Shown piece after piece: positions 42,011 through 50,478 of a stretch of 64,000 nt of DNA. Position 1 is the first letter of the stretch. Every line of letters begins with the position of its first letter. The notes below the pieces were generated by a model that did no database searches, was not told where the DNA came from, and was given only the letters and a program-made list of their open reading frames with translations. A program made the translations under genes and the position numbers. This stretch comes from JBLMYQ01 sp050260055 (lineage in GTDB: Bacteria > Bacillota > Clostridia > Acetivibrionales > UBA4821). The stretch lies in assembly GCA_050260055.1 (NCBI GenBank), contig JBLNBO010000020.1:21177-85176 (forward strand). The letters run 5' to 3'.

Positions 42011-42709
42011 TTAAATCAGATTTTTTTCTTTGAAGCTTACAAAAATTCCATCCCCGATTATTATATGATCAAGCATCTTTATGCCTAATGTCTGTGCACC
42101 ACCAGCAATCTTTTTTGTAAATAATATATCTTCCTTACTTGGTTGGGGGTCGCCGCTGGGGTGATTATGTACAAGTATTATTCCTGCAGCCCCGCTTCTA
42201 ACTGCTTCCTTGAAAACTTCTCTCGCTTCAATTGCAGAAGTATTAAGTCCTCCTAATGCAGCTACATGTGTTTTAAGAACAGTGTTTTTTGAATTCAATA
42301 CTAAAACCCTTAATTCTTCCTGCTTTAAGCATCTCATTTCCTGCATAACAATCCGTGAAACATCTTCAGGAGTAGTAACTACTACCCTGCCGTTTTTACG
42401 GTTTGCGTACAATCTATTAGAAAGCTCAACAATTGCCTTTATTTGTATAGCCTTTACTTTCCCTATACCTTTTATACTTTGCAGTTCCTCAAATGCAATG
42501 CTGTTTAAAAAAGTAAGGCCTTCAGATTCCTCATCCAATTTTAGAAGCCTTTGAGCTACACCTAACGAAGTTTCTTCTTTTGTACCCGTTTTTATAATTA
42601 TTGCCAATAATTCAGCATTTGATAATGCTTGTGCGCCATATTTAACAAGTCTTTCATAAGGCCTCTCATCCTCAGGAATATCCTTAATTCTCAATCTTTC
42701 AACTGTCAT
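42011..42709 (-). CDS. radC: RadC/JAB-domain protein
   Basis: A 232-residue protein with an N-terminal helix-hairpin-helix region (about 15-90, with KGIGKVKAIQIKAIVEL) and a C-terminal JAMM metalloprotease-fold domain with HNHPSGDPQPSKED (about 178-191) and an upstream Glu. The name comes from radiation sensitivity, but the true function is not established. It lies between maf and mreB, a conserved context. The ribosome site is weak (AGGATGTG 11 bases upstream). Confidence 0.92.
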   Translation of the reverse strand: MTVERLRIKDIPEDERPYERLVKYGAQALSNAELLAIIIKTGTKEETSLGVAQRLLKLDEESEGLTFLNSIAFEELQSIKGIGKVKAIQIKAIVELSNRLYANRKNGRVVVTTPEDVSRIVMQEMRCLKQEELRVLVLNSKNTVLKTHVAALGGLNTSAIEAREVFKEAVRSGAAGIILVHNHPSGDPQPSKEDILFTKKIAGGAQTLGIKMLDHIIIGDGIFVSFKEKNLI

Positions 42710-42749
42710 ATGTTAATTACACATCCTATTTTATTATTAGATCCCAATT

Positions 42750-42782
42750 CACCCCTTGTCCCTCAATGCTTAAAAGAGGGTG
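42750..42782. repeat. short palindromic element between maf and radC
   Basis: CACCC-CTT pairs with AAG-A-GGGTG around a 16-base loop. It is of similar size and composition to the element at 39968-39993 in the same operon. It is not followed by a T run, so termination seems unlikely. Confidence 0.42.
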
Positions 42783-42787
42783 AGGGT

Positions 42788-43363
42788 TTATAAAATATTA
42801 ATTCCAAATTCTTTTAACATACCAGTCAATCTGGCTAATGGAAGTCCTACAACATTGAAATAGCACCCTTCTATTCTTTGAACAAGCACAGAACCAACTT
42901 TTTGAATCCCATAGGCGCCAGCCTTATCCATCGGTTCGCCAGTTTTTATATATGCTCTAATTTCTTTATCTTCCAGGTTTCTGAATTTTACAATAGTCTC
43001 TTCATGTGATACCATTTTACGGCCAGAGCCTGATTCAATTAATGCAATTCCAGTAATAACTTTATGGGTATTGCCTGAAAGTTTCTTTAGCATCTCAAAA
43101 GCTTCTTTTTCATCTCGTGGTTTCCCAAGAATTTCAGTTTCAAGACAAACTATTGTATCCGCCCCAACAACTAAATACCCGGGATCTAAGTTCCGGGCAA
43201 TTTCACGTGCTTTTGTTTCCGCAAGTTTTTCTGCTAATAAATTTGCGTTTTCTTCATTTGCAGTTTCATCTACATCACTGGAAATCACTTTAAATTTTAA
43301 TCCAAGTCCTTCAAGTAATTCTTTCCTTCTCGGAGATGAAGATGCTAATATAATTTCAAGCAT
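42788..43363 (-). CDS. maf: Maf-family nucleotide pyrophosphatase
   Basis: House-cleaning enzyme hydrolysing non-canonical or dTTP/UTP nucleotides; in Bacillus Maf overproduction inhibits septation. The 191-residue protein starts MLEIILASSSPRRKELL, the family SSSPRR phosphate-binding signature. It has DETAN, the catalytic Asp in LVVGADTIVCL (about 70) and the KPRDEKEAFEMLKKLSGNTH segment. The ATG follows GAGGAATTTTT. Operon with DUF4321 and radC. Confidence 0.95.
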   Translation of the reverse strand: MLEIILASSSPRRKELLEGLGLKFKVISSDVDETANEENANLLAEKLAETKAREIARNLDPGYLVVGADTIVCLETEILGKPRDEKEAFEMLKKLSGNTHKVITGIALIESGSGRKMVSHEETIVKFRNLEDKEIRAYIKTGEPMDKAGAYGIQKVGSVLVQRIEGCYFNVVGLPLARLTGMLKEFGINIL

Positions 43364-43380
43364 AAAAATTCCTCTAGATT

Positions 43381-43638
43381 TTAAATTTTTCTATAAATAA
43401 ATATACCAGCAATTATCCCTAATGCACTCGCAATATTTACCCTAAGCATGAACCCAAAGCTAAAATCAAGTATTCCAAGATTCAAGCGAAATGGCTGGGA
43501 AATTCCTAATTCAAAACCCCTCTTTAAAACTTCAAAGTCTCTATTTGCGCCCAGATAGTCTCCTAGAACTCCTCCAATAACTAAACCTGCAACTAAAAGT
43601 GCAATAAGAATCAATGGATTTTTCTCTTTATATACCAT
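43381..43638 (-). CDS. DUF4321 family membrane protein
   Basis: An 85-residue membrane protein with two hydrophobic segments (about 8-28 and 64-82) and the internal region LNLGILDFSFGFMLRVN, matching DUF4321, a family common in clostridia upstream of maf. I chose the ATG at 43638, 8 bases after GTGAGGA; the GTG at 43653 is inside that ribosome site. First gene of the operon ending with minC. Function unknown, perhaps in the shape/division pathway by context. Confidence 0.82.
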   Translation of the reverse strand: MVYKEKNPLILIALLVAGLVIGGVLGDYLGANRDFEVLKRGFELGISQPFRLNLGILDFSFGFMLRVNIASALGIIAGIFIYRKI

Positions 43639-43677
43639 CTGCGAAATCCTCACTATTCATTGTAACTTTTTAAACAT

Positions 43678-43706
43678 ATTATACCTTTATATAATATCCA
43701 TTTCAA
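43678..43706 (-). promoter_or_regulatory. SigA promoter of the DUF4321-maf-radC-mre-minC operon
   Basis: Reverse strand TTGAAA (43706-43701), 17-base spacer, TATAAT (43683-43678), about 40 bases before the DUF4321 start codon. Confidence 0.85.
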
Positions 43707-43908
43707 CTAATATTAACTATTTGTTGGCAAACACTTATGATATTGCATAATATGAGGAATAATACAGACCTGAATTAAGTAATATATAATTGATTTATAT
43801 TAATGAACAATAAAACCAATATTTTGTACTTTTCATATATATATATAAAATGTATAATTAAGAAAAGGACTAAGATATAAAGTGCTTTCTTAAAGTTTGG
43901 AGATTAAT

Positions 43909-44541
43909 ATGAAAATTGAAAAGGTTAGTGACAACAAAATAAAAGTAACTCTTTCGATATCTGATTTGCAGGAACGCAATTTGGATTTTTCAGAATTGAC
44001 TTATAATTCTCCTCAAGCACAAGTTCTATTCTGGGATATGCTCCATCAAGCCGAAATAGAATTCGGCTTTTCTGCATCCGATGCTCAGTTATTTATTGAA
44101 GCTGCGCCTAGTTCAGGTGACAGTCTCATAATTACGCTTACAAAGGTTGAAGAAGATGGCGATTTTGAATCAATACAAAAATATATCCGCAACCGGTTTA
44201 AACGTTCTGAGCTTAAAACAAAGAAGAAAAGTAAAAAAGTATCTTCTGGCATTATCGTTTACTCATTTTATGACTTTGAAGATTTATGTAAAGCTGTAGC
44301 AAATATCTCAGAACTGTATTCAGGAGAAAGCTCTCTTTATAAATATAATGAAACCTATTATCTCATCCTAACAAATACGGCAATAGCAAACACCAAGCCA
44401 GATTATTTCGACTCATTAATGTGCGAATATGGTTCAAAAGTCACAAATATAGCTTTTACAGATGGATTTCTTAATGAATACGGAGAAAAAATGATTGAAT
44501 ATAATGCTATTGAAGTAATCAGCGATTATTTTAAAGTATAA
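43909..44541 (+). CDS. mecA: MecA-family adaptor protein
   Basis: Adaptor that delivers substrates to the ClpC-ClpP protease. The 210-residue protein has the N-terminal substrate-binding domain (MKIEKVSDNKIKVTLSISDLQERNLD) and the C-terminal ClpC-binding domain (about 120-205), joined by a basic linker KRSELKTKKKSKK. The start is the ATG at 43909, 6 bases after TTGGAG; the longer frame uses a TTG inside that site. It has a terminator at 44550-44577. In Bacillus, MecA controls ComK and Spo0A activity; targets here are unknown. Confidence 0.9.
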   Translation: MKIEKVSDNKIKVTLSISDLQERNLDFSELTYNSPQAQVLFWDMLHQAEIEFGFSASDAQLFIEAAPSSGDSLIITLTKVEEDGDFESIQKYIRNRFKRSELKTKKKSKKVSSGIIVYSFYDFEDLCKAVANISELYSGESSLYKYNETYYLILTNTAIANTKPDYFDSLMCEYGSKVTNIAFTDGFLNEYGEKMIEYNAIEVISDYFKV

Positions 44542-44577
44542 AAGAAAAAAGCCACCCTTGGGTGGCTTTTTTCTTTT
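44541..44577. terminator. bidirectional terminator between mecA and the stalk-domain gene
   Basis: GCCACCC-TT-GGGTGGC (44551-44566) with A6 before and T6CTTTT after, so it can serve both converging transcripts. Confidence 0.95.
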
Positions 44578-44598
44578 ATTATTATTTATCTTTAAATA

Positions 44599-45714
44599 TT
44601 AATTAGCATTTCTAACTTGGGGTATTTTAATATCGATTTCCCCTTCCGGGAAATTGAACTCTGTAAAGCAGGAGACTGATTCTATAGCATTATTCTGAGT
44701 ATTTTTTGAGTATGTCTCAAAAAACATATTTTTAACAAGGCCTGTATTTTTATCAATAACAATTATTGTTTTAAAATCATCTATTTGAATTACATCTGCC
44801 AGCGGGAACATATCTGCCTTGCTAGGCATATTAATAGGATAAGCCCTTCCACTCAATACAATTTCCTTTGTATCATCATCATCTTTTACTTTTTTCATGC
44901 TTGCTGTAAATGAATCATTTACTTTTGAAATAAAGTTTTCAACATCCAAAAAATCAGCTATATATTGCTCTGAACCCTTACCCATGTCTTTCTTCAACCA
45001 CTCAGTATAATCATTTTTACGATATGCCTTATTTCCCGAGTATATAAATTCCTCTTTTAAATTGCCCTTATCATCCATAGACTTTCCATAAATAATCTTA
45101 CTATTTCTATTAACTTTTAATTCCAAAGAATAATTTCCGTTTGAATATGAATTCGGATCCTTAAAAGTATAATTCATAATAAATCCTTTGCTCTTATTCA
45201 TTTTAGAAATTGCGTTATTTAATAAATCCTTTACTTCCGAAGATTCATTTTTATCAGATATAAGCAGACTTCTTGTCTCGTTATCCCAAAGCACTTTTTT
45301 CTCTAAACTTTCGGCAACAAAATCCATAGGTACATATGTTTTACCTTTATAAAGAATAGGTACGGAATCCAGCTTAACAATCTCTTTATTTATATAAGTT
45401 TCTTGAAAGTTAATTTTTAAATAAATCTTTATGTTATCCTTATAAATTGTAACGCTTTGATCCTTACCTTTCCACACTATATGTTTATTGTCATTCTGAA
45501 CTCCCAGTTTAGTTATTATTGCTCTAAGAGGTAACAGCATTACATTATTTTTGATGATAATTGGTGTATCAATACTTACTGCTTCAGAATTAATAACAAC
45601 ATTTACATTCTCATTTTTTGTTATTTTATCGAATGCATCGGACGCAAACACATATACACCATAAGCAAATACTAGAATCGTACTTATAACTAAAATTTTT
45701 ATTAAATTATCCAT
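44599..45714 (-). CDS. exported copper-amine-oxidase-like stalk-domain protein
   Basis: A 371-residue extracytoplasmic protein. N-terminal hydrophobic segment (about 5-24), then a copper amine oxidase N-terminal-like domain (about 35-155: NVMLLPLRAIITKLG and KTYVPMDFVAESLEKKVLWD), then about 200 residues with the look of a DUF6612/LolA-type beta-sheet fold (Tyr/Thr/Lys-rich, FIYSGNKAYRKNDY, ending in FNFPEGEIDIKIPQ). No oxidase residues are expected in this module. It is transcribed alone from a TTGACA promoter at 45745-45772. Role in the envelope is a guess. Confidence 0.8.
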   Translation of the reverse strand: MDNLIKILVISTILVFAYGVYVFASDAFDKITKNENVNVVINSEAVSIDTPIIIKNNVMLLPLRAIITKLGVQNDNKHIVWKGKDQSVTIYKDNIKIYLKINFQETYINKEIVKLDSVPILYKGKTYVPMDFVAESLEKKVLWDNETRSLLISDKNESSEVKDLLNNAISKMNKSKGFIMNYTFKDPNSYSNGNYSLELKVNRNSKIIYGKSMDDKGNLKEEFIYSGNKAYRKNDYTEWLKKDMGKGSEQYIADFLDVENFISKVNDSFTASMKKVKDDDDTKEIVLSGRAYPINMPSKADMFPLADVIQIDDFKTIIVIDKNTGLVKNMFFETYSKNTQNNAIESVSCFTEFNFPEGEIDIKIPQVRNAN

Positions 45715-45744
45715 ATCTGCCTCCTAAGAAAAAGTACAATTGAT

Positions 45745-45772
45745 AAGATAGTACATAGATTAATATTGTCAA
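45745..45772 (-). promoter_or_regulatory. SigA-type promoter of the stalk-domain gene
   Basis: Reverse strand TTGACA (45772-45767), 16-base spacer, TATCTT (45750-45745), about 30 bases from the start codon. Confidence 0.75.
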
Positions 45773-45800
45773 TTTATATAAAATTCTACGTTTAAAACAA

Positions 45801-45844
45801 AACACCTCTTTTTTGATATCAGTTTTATACCATTAAGAGGTGTT
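45801..45844 (-). terminator. terminator after the PRC-barrel gene
   Basis: AACACCTCTT (45801-45810) pairs with AAGAGGTGTT (45835-45844), with a 24-base loop, then TTGTTTTAAA on the reverse strand. The large loop makes it weaker than most here. Confidence 0.65.
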
Positions 45845-45871
45845 ATTTTTTACTAGTGCTGTATATTTATT

Positions 45872-46978
45872 CTATGGCTTGTTATTCATTACAAGTTCTA
45901 TAAATCTTCCGGCGTCTTTCGCCTTATTCATAGCTTCTTCGGTTATCAAATCTCCTATACTAAGTATGCTGTTCCCCATTTTATCGCTAATTTCCTTAGT
46001 TACCTTTCTTCCCAAAAGATATTCTCTTTGTTTCATTTCAAATAACTCGGAGGATTTAGGCTGTTCCTTTTTTATATTATCGGCAGCTTGTTTTTTATGA
46101 ATTTCATACTGTTTAACTCCTGGCCTGTAATAAACATTTTTTGCAGATATGCCTTCTTCAAAAGAAGAATTAGCAATATCTTCTTCATTTATGTCTTTAT
46201 CAGTAACTATTTCTTTAATCTCTTCCTGTTTGGCAGCTTTAGGCCTCGAAGGAGCAGGGTGTAATTCTTTTTCTTGTACTGCCTGTTCAATCACTTTTCT
46301 TTCACTTTGCTCCTTTTTAGTAATATTCTTTGCTTCAGATTGCTTTGCCGGGGCACGTGTGATATCAATGCTTTTTGCTTCAAGAGGCTCTTTATACATA
46401 ACTTCTTTATCACTCATCTCATACTGACGCAATAGCTTTGACTCATCATTTTCAATTTTACCCACACCTATACAATCTTTATTTAAATCGATATCGGTAA
46501 TTTCACTGACGCACTCTCTCACCACCACAAGATTTTCTCCAAAAGTAACTATGCCTTCTCTACGAATCAATCTTGCCTTGTCCTTTTTATCATAAGGAAT
46601 AAATTCAAGCGCAGAAATCATACAATCCTTTTCGCCGATGTATACATCTCCAGTTTCCCCAACAAGCTTACCTTGCTGGGTAAGAACCTTGGTGTTCTTT
46701 ACTTTGATTTTTTTCTTGTAAAGATTGACTGCAGCATCAACTCTGATAATATCCTTTACTGCTTCTTTTTTTGCCACTGTAAGTGCATATTCGCCAATAC
46801 CCTTAACATCTCTTGCATCAATAACTCTTGCTCCAAGAAGTAATAATCCATCATCGACAATGAAATAATCTGCAGAACCTTTTTCCTCATTAATTAACAA
46901 ATCATGTACTGTACCCAATTGGTTTCCAGTTGATAAATCTACTATCGGAAGACCTATAATTTCAGAAGTTTTTTTCAC
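45872..46978 (-). CDS. PRC-barrel domain protein with long charged C-terminus
   Basis: A 368-residue cytosolic protein. Two PRC-barrel domains: residues 1-80 (EIIGLPIVDLSTGNQLGTVHD, and KGSADYFIVDDG) and 85-160 (LTQQGKLVGETGDVYI). The rest (about 170-368) is charged, Lys/Glu/Gln rich and probably disordered, with a short C-terminal KEISDKMGNSILSIGDLITEEAMNKAK-type helix that looks like a third PRC fragment. PRC barrels bind proteins or RNA (RimM, photosynthetic reaction centre H). It is last in an operon with a TPR membrane protein and a lipoprotein. Function not recognised. Confidence 0.78.
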   Translation of the reverse strand: MKKTSEIIGLPIVDLSTGNQLGTVHDLLINEEKGSADYFIVDDGLLLLGARVIDARDVKGIGEYALTVAKKEAVKDIIRVDAAVNLYKKKIKVKNTKVLTQQGKLVGETGDVYIGEKDCMISALEFIPYDKKDKARLIRREGIVTFGENLVVVRECVSEITDIDLNKDCIGVGKIENDESKLLRQYEMSDKEVMYKEPLEAKSIDITRAPAKQSEAKNITKKEQSERKVIEQAVQEKELHPAPSRPKAAKQEEIKEIVTDKDINEEDIANSSFEEGISAKNVYYRPGVKQYEIHKKQAADNIKKEQPKSSELFEMKQREYLLGRKVTKEISDKMGNSILSIGDLITEEAMNKAKDAGRFIELVMNNKP

Positions 46979-46998
46979 TTAAACTGCCTCCTTAAAAT

Positions 46999-48006
46999 CT
47001 ATATACTAAAATTTTTTATCAGGTCATCTTTAACTTCTTGGCTGATGCTGTTTCCGGCTGTTTCAATATAACTTAGAATCATTTCTTTTGCAAGGCTCTC
47101 CTGCCCGAGTTCCCTATAAAGCGAGCATACATCTATTATAATCCATAGTATCAACTGCTCTTCCGGCTTCTTTTCCAGGGCTTGAATGTAGAATTCAATT
47201 GCTTCCATAAGTTTCCCTTCTTTTTTTGCCGTAAATGCCAAATCTATATATTGTTCCACAGTTGTTGCTGCTTCAGCTGTTTCAATTTTTTCTACCTTTT
47301 GAACTTCATCATTTTTATTTTCTTCTGTTTTAAGCTTCTTGGCAGAGGTCCTTTTTGCTTTTGGCTTAGAATTGTTATTTTCAACAGCTTGGTTTGTTTG
47401 TAACTCTTCTCCGTTAATTGATTTTTGGCTAATTCTTTCTCTGACTTCACTTGCAGGAATTTCGCCTCTAATAAATTTAGAGAATACATCTGTATATTGT
47501 TCACTCTTTTTTTCAAAATCAACATAGCTCATGCTTTCGTTAGCCGTAATAGAATTAAGTACATCCTGCTCTTCCGGTTTAATCTCTTCCTGCTGCTGAA
47601 CAGCATCAATGTCTTGGTCTCTATCTTTGATTATTTCTTCGACCTTTTTAAAGCTTAAAATATTTTCAACAAATTTAAACTTGTGTGAAAAATCCAGCTT
47701 TTTAAGTAGTTTTTCGAAATTAAACAACCCCGGCACATTTTCAAGTTTTAATTTTGAAATTTTTTTCTCTTCAAGCATTATTACCAGCTCCATTCCAAAT
47801 AAAACAAATAATATTAATATAAATACTGTAGGTACAATTCCCCATTTGAAAATTGTACCAGGAAATAAAACAAATACAGTTATTGAAAGCACCAATAATA
47901 TGCACGCACTGCCAATACTAATTTTATTATTTTTTACTAACAAAAAAAGTATAACAAATACAGAAACTATTAATATCTGGATCAAAAACAAACCTACGCT
48001 ATACAT
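46999..48006 (-). CDS. membrane protein with C-terminal TPR-like region, function unknown
   Basis: A 335-residue protein. Three hydrophobic segments near 4-24, 31-50 and 58-78 anchor the N-terminus. A charged region (about 80-240, rich in Lys, Glu and Gln) follows. The last about 90 residues contain two TPR-like units (QYIDLAFTAKKEGKLMEAIEFYIQALEKKPEE). It lies 20 bases upstream of the PRC-barrel gene and 29 bases downstream of the lipoprotein gene. It may be a scaffold, but I do not recognise a family. Confidence 0.75.
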   Translation of the reverse strand: MYSVGLFLIQILIVSVFVILFLLVKNNKISIGSACILLVLSITVFVLFPGTIFKWGIVPTVFILILFVLFGMELVIMLEEKKISKLKLENVPGLFNFEKLLKKLDFSHKFKFVENILSFKKVEEIIKDRDQDIDAVQQQEEIKPEEQDVLNSITANESMSYVDFEKKSEQYTDVFSKFIRGEIPASEVRERISQKSINGEELQTNQAVENNNSKPKAKRTSAKKLKTEENKNDEVQKVEKIETAEAATTVEQYIDLAFTAKKEGKLMEAIEFYIQALEKKPEEQLILWIIIDVCSLYRELGQESLAKEMILSYIETAGNSISQEVKDDLIKNFSI

Positions 48007-48035
48007 ATCAATTGCACGCTTCCACTTAGATTATT

Positions 48036-48746
48036 CTACATTCCACTATTTTTTAACTCAAATTTATTTAATGTATCATTCCATACATATCCTTCTTCTT
48101 CCATCATACTCTGTCCAGCGAACTTCAAAGCCGCTTCTTTGTTTGGTATAACACCGTTTTTTAGTCTGCCGATTTCTCTTTGAGCATCTTCAGATTTTTT
48201 ATTAAAATCGGAAGACATGCTTTCAAGAAGCTTTAATCTAGCTGAAACAAGTGTCTCCAAATAGTTATTGGCAAATTTTACTGCATAATAATAACCCTCT
48301 GAGGTTTTAAACAATTCATCTGGAACAATAAGTCTTCTAGACTTTTGCAGAATAAGCCTATTCTTAACAATAGCCCCAGATATATCATCCTTTGTATAAC
48401 CTGGAATTTCAAATATCTCCATAGATTTATCAGATTCAATCTTAATGTCTTCAACATAGGAGTAAAAGTCTAATACAGTCTGAAATTTCGAATTGCTATA
48501 ATTTCCAGCATTTCCACTATTCGAAGAAGTTTTCCCAGTCTTCCTGTAATCTGTAAAACTAACCTTACCAGCATTAAAAATAAATCCTTCTTCAGTATTC
48601 TGGTTTTCATCTGTATTTTCTGTTGTATTTGTATTAATACCGCTTTCAATATTTGTTTTATCAGTAAAAGATATTGTTTTAAACTTAAAACAACCTGTTA
48701 CAATTGCAATAAAGAAAATAACTGCTATAATTATATATCTTTTCAT
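48036..48746 (-). CDS. predicted lipoprotein, function unknown
   Basis: A 236-residue exported lipoprotein. The signal peptide (1-18) ends in the lipobox IVTGC, with Cys19 as the lipidation site. Then comes a Thr/Asn/Glu-rich linker (about 30-55) and a mostly helical domain (about 85-236) with no motif I recognise. It is the first gene of the three-gene operon ending at 45872 and is divergent from birA. Confidence 0.75.
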   Translation of the reverse strand: MKRYIIIAVIFFIAIVTGCFKFKTISFTDKTNIESGINTNTTENTDENQNTEEGFIFNAGKVSFTDYRKTGKTSSNSGNAGNYSNSKFQTVLDFYSYVEDIKIESDKSMEIFEIPGYTKDDISGAIVKNRLILQKSRRLIVPDELFKTSEGYYYAVKFANNYLETLVSARLKLLESMSSDFNKKSEDAQREIGRLKNGVIPNKEAALKFAGQSMMEEEGYVWNDTLNKFELKNSGM

Positions 48747-48926
48747 ATTTAGTCCTCTTTCCCCTGACTAGATATTCCTTCTTATCCCTTTTGATTTAAA
48801 CTATACACTGAACAATATAAACTGTAAACTGATATATAATTTAATCTTTTATTTTTCGTTACTTATTTTATAATAATATTGTCACATATATCAATATGAA
48901 AAATAAAGGCGGTTGGAAAGAAGGTT

Positions 48927-49721
48927 ATGGACAAAAATATTATTGAAGTAATCAGTAAACAAATAGCAAATAAAGGTTGTATTATTGGCAGCAATATTCT
49001 TTATCATGATGTTCTTGAATCAACCATGCTTGAAGCAAAGAATCTAGCCAAGGCCCAAGCAGAAGAGGGCACCATAGTAATTGCCGGAATGCAAACTGTC
49101 GGCCGTGGGCGTATGGGTAGAAGCTGGATATCTCCTGATGGCGGCATATGGATGTCTATCATCCTTTATCCGAAAATCTCGCCCGCCGAAGTACCCTTAA
49201 TTACTCTTTCTGCAGGCACTGCAGTTTGCACTGTTGTCGAGCAATTATATCACGTATATCCTGGCCTGAAATGGCCTAATGATGTACTGCTTAACGGTAA
49301 AAAAATATGCGGAATACTGACTGAGGGAAGCGTTGGACCAATTGGAATTGATTATTCTATCCTCGGGATAGGATTGAATCTTAATTTCGAAATCGCACTT
49401 TTCCCGGATGAAATAAAGAGAAGCGCCTCAACAGTTTATTCTGAAACCGGAATAAATTTTAAAACTGAAGAGGTTTTAAAGTGTTTGCTGCTTGAGTTGG
49501 ACAAAACTTATAAGGATTTTACTTCAAATAGAAAAAAAATAATAAGCCTTTGGGAATCATACTCGATAACACTCGGCAAGAAGGTCTCCGCAATTTTTGA
49601 TACCTGTATGGTTACAGGAACTGCCCTTCGCATTACAGAGAAAGGAAATCTAGTAATACTATCTGATGAAACAGGATTAGAAATAGAAATAGACTCTGGA
49701 GAAGTATCCATAAAATCTTAA
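48927..49721 (+). CDS. birA: biotin-protein ligase without DNA-binding domain
   Basis: Attaches biotin to the biotin carboxyl carrier protein and similar domains through biotinyl-AMP. The 264-residue protein carries the catalytic core GRGRMGRSWISPDGGIWMSI (about 55-74) and LKWPNDVLLNGKKICGILTE (about 113-132), then an SH3-like C-terminal domain. The N-terminal helix-turn-helix of bifunctional BirA (about 60 residues) is absent, so it should not itself repress biotin genes. The ATG follows AGAAGGTT. Its last codon overlaps the convergent VTT gene by 4 bases. Confidence 0.93.
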   Translation: MDKNIIEVISKQIANKGCIIGSNILYHDVLESTMLEAKNLAKAQAEEGTIVIAGMQTVGRGRMGRSWISPDGGIWMSIILYPKISPAEVPLITLSAGTAVCTVVEQLYHVYPGLKWPNDVLLNGKKICGILTEGSVGPIGIDYSILGIGLNLNFEIALFPDEIKRSASTVYSETGINFKTEEVLKCLLLELDKTYKDFTSNRKKIISLWESYSITLGKKVSAIFDTCMVTGTALRITEKGNLVILSDETGLEIEIDSGEVSIKS

Positions 49722-50422
49722 TCATTTTTATTTTTTCTTTGTTCAAGATAATTTATCAGTTTTTCTCCTTTTAAAACACCAAGAAGAAATAGCACCACCG
49801 ATACCAGTGAAATTATTGCAACTACTCCATAGTTTCCTTTTTCAAGACTCGAACCCCAAAAAGATGCCGCAATAACCCATGGTGACCTTGCAATAATTGT
49901 CAATACTAAAAAATCAATAAATTTGATTGGTGTAAGACCTGCAATATAGGTCAAAGCATCCTTGCCCGGGAGTCCTGGAATAATAAATAATAAGAAAAGC
50001 GAAACAGTAAGCCTTCTATTGCTAATTTTCCTTTTAAGATTATCAATATCTTTTTTATGCATGAAAATTTCCACTATAGGATGTCCCACAACCCGTGCAA
50101 CAGCAAAGCATGCCAGAGAACCAAGGGTTATCCCTATCATTGATAATGCCGAACCTAACAAGCCTCCAAACAGATAGCCTCCTGCTATATGCACAACTTC
50201 ACCCGGAATCACAAAAATTACAACCTGAATAAACTGCACAAATATGAAAGCAATATATCTCCAAATTCCAAAGCTGTTTATCCACGCTTCAAGCTTGTCC
50301 TTATGAGTAATTATAGCGAAATAATCCCTCCAGTAATAAAGGATTACTCCAACTAATAAGAAGAACATAATAAATATGATGATTTCTTTTGCTCTAATTT
50401 TAATATCCTTCAACTTAATCAA
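49718..50422 (-). CDS. VTT-domain (DedA/TVP38-type) membrane protein
   Basis: Membrane protein of the VTT/SNARE-associated superfamily, linked to lipid flipping, including undecaprenyl phosphate in some members. The 234-residue protein has five or six hydrophobic segments and the family central motif PGEVVHIAGGYLFGGLLGSALSMIG-like (about 73-97), with a Gly-Pro-Gly loop IIPGLPGKDALTYIAG (about 147). No His or other metal site is obvious. It is encoded alone, converging on birA. Confidence 0.87.
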   Translation of the reverse strand: MIKLKDIKIRAKEIIIFIMFFLLVGVILYYWRDYFAIITHKDKLEAWINSFGIWRYIAFIFVQFIQVVIFVIPGEVVHIAGGYLFGGLLGSALSMIGITLGSLACFAVARVVGHPIVEIFMHKKDIDNLKRKISNRRLTVSLFLLFIIPGLPGKDALTYIAGLTPIKFIDFLVLTIIARSPWVIAASFWGSSLEKGNYGVVAIISLVSVVLFLLGVLKGEKLINYLEQRKNKND

Positions 50423-50478
50423 ATGTATTTCCTCATTTCTACTTTTGTTAATATAATTTTAAACCTTTTACCATCTTT

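Noticed and set aside
47609..48151. 180-codon forward-strand frame opposite the TPR protein and lipoprotein
   Set aside because: Antisense to two genes with good starts; Ser/Phe/Ile-rich composition is what the reverse complement of Lys/Glu-rich coding gives.
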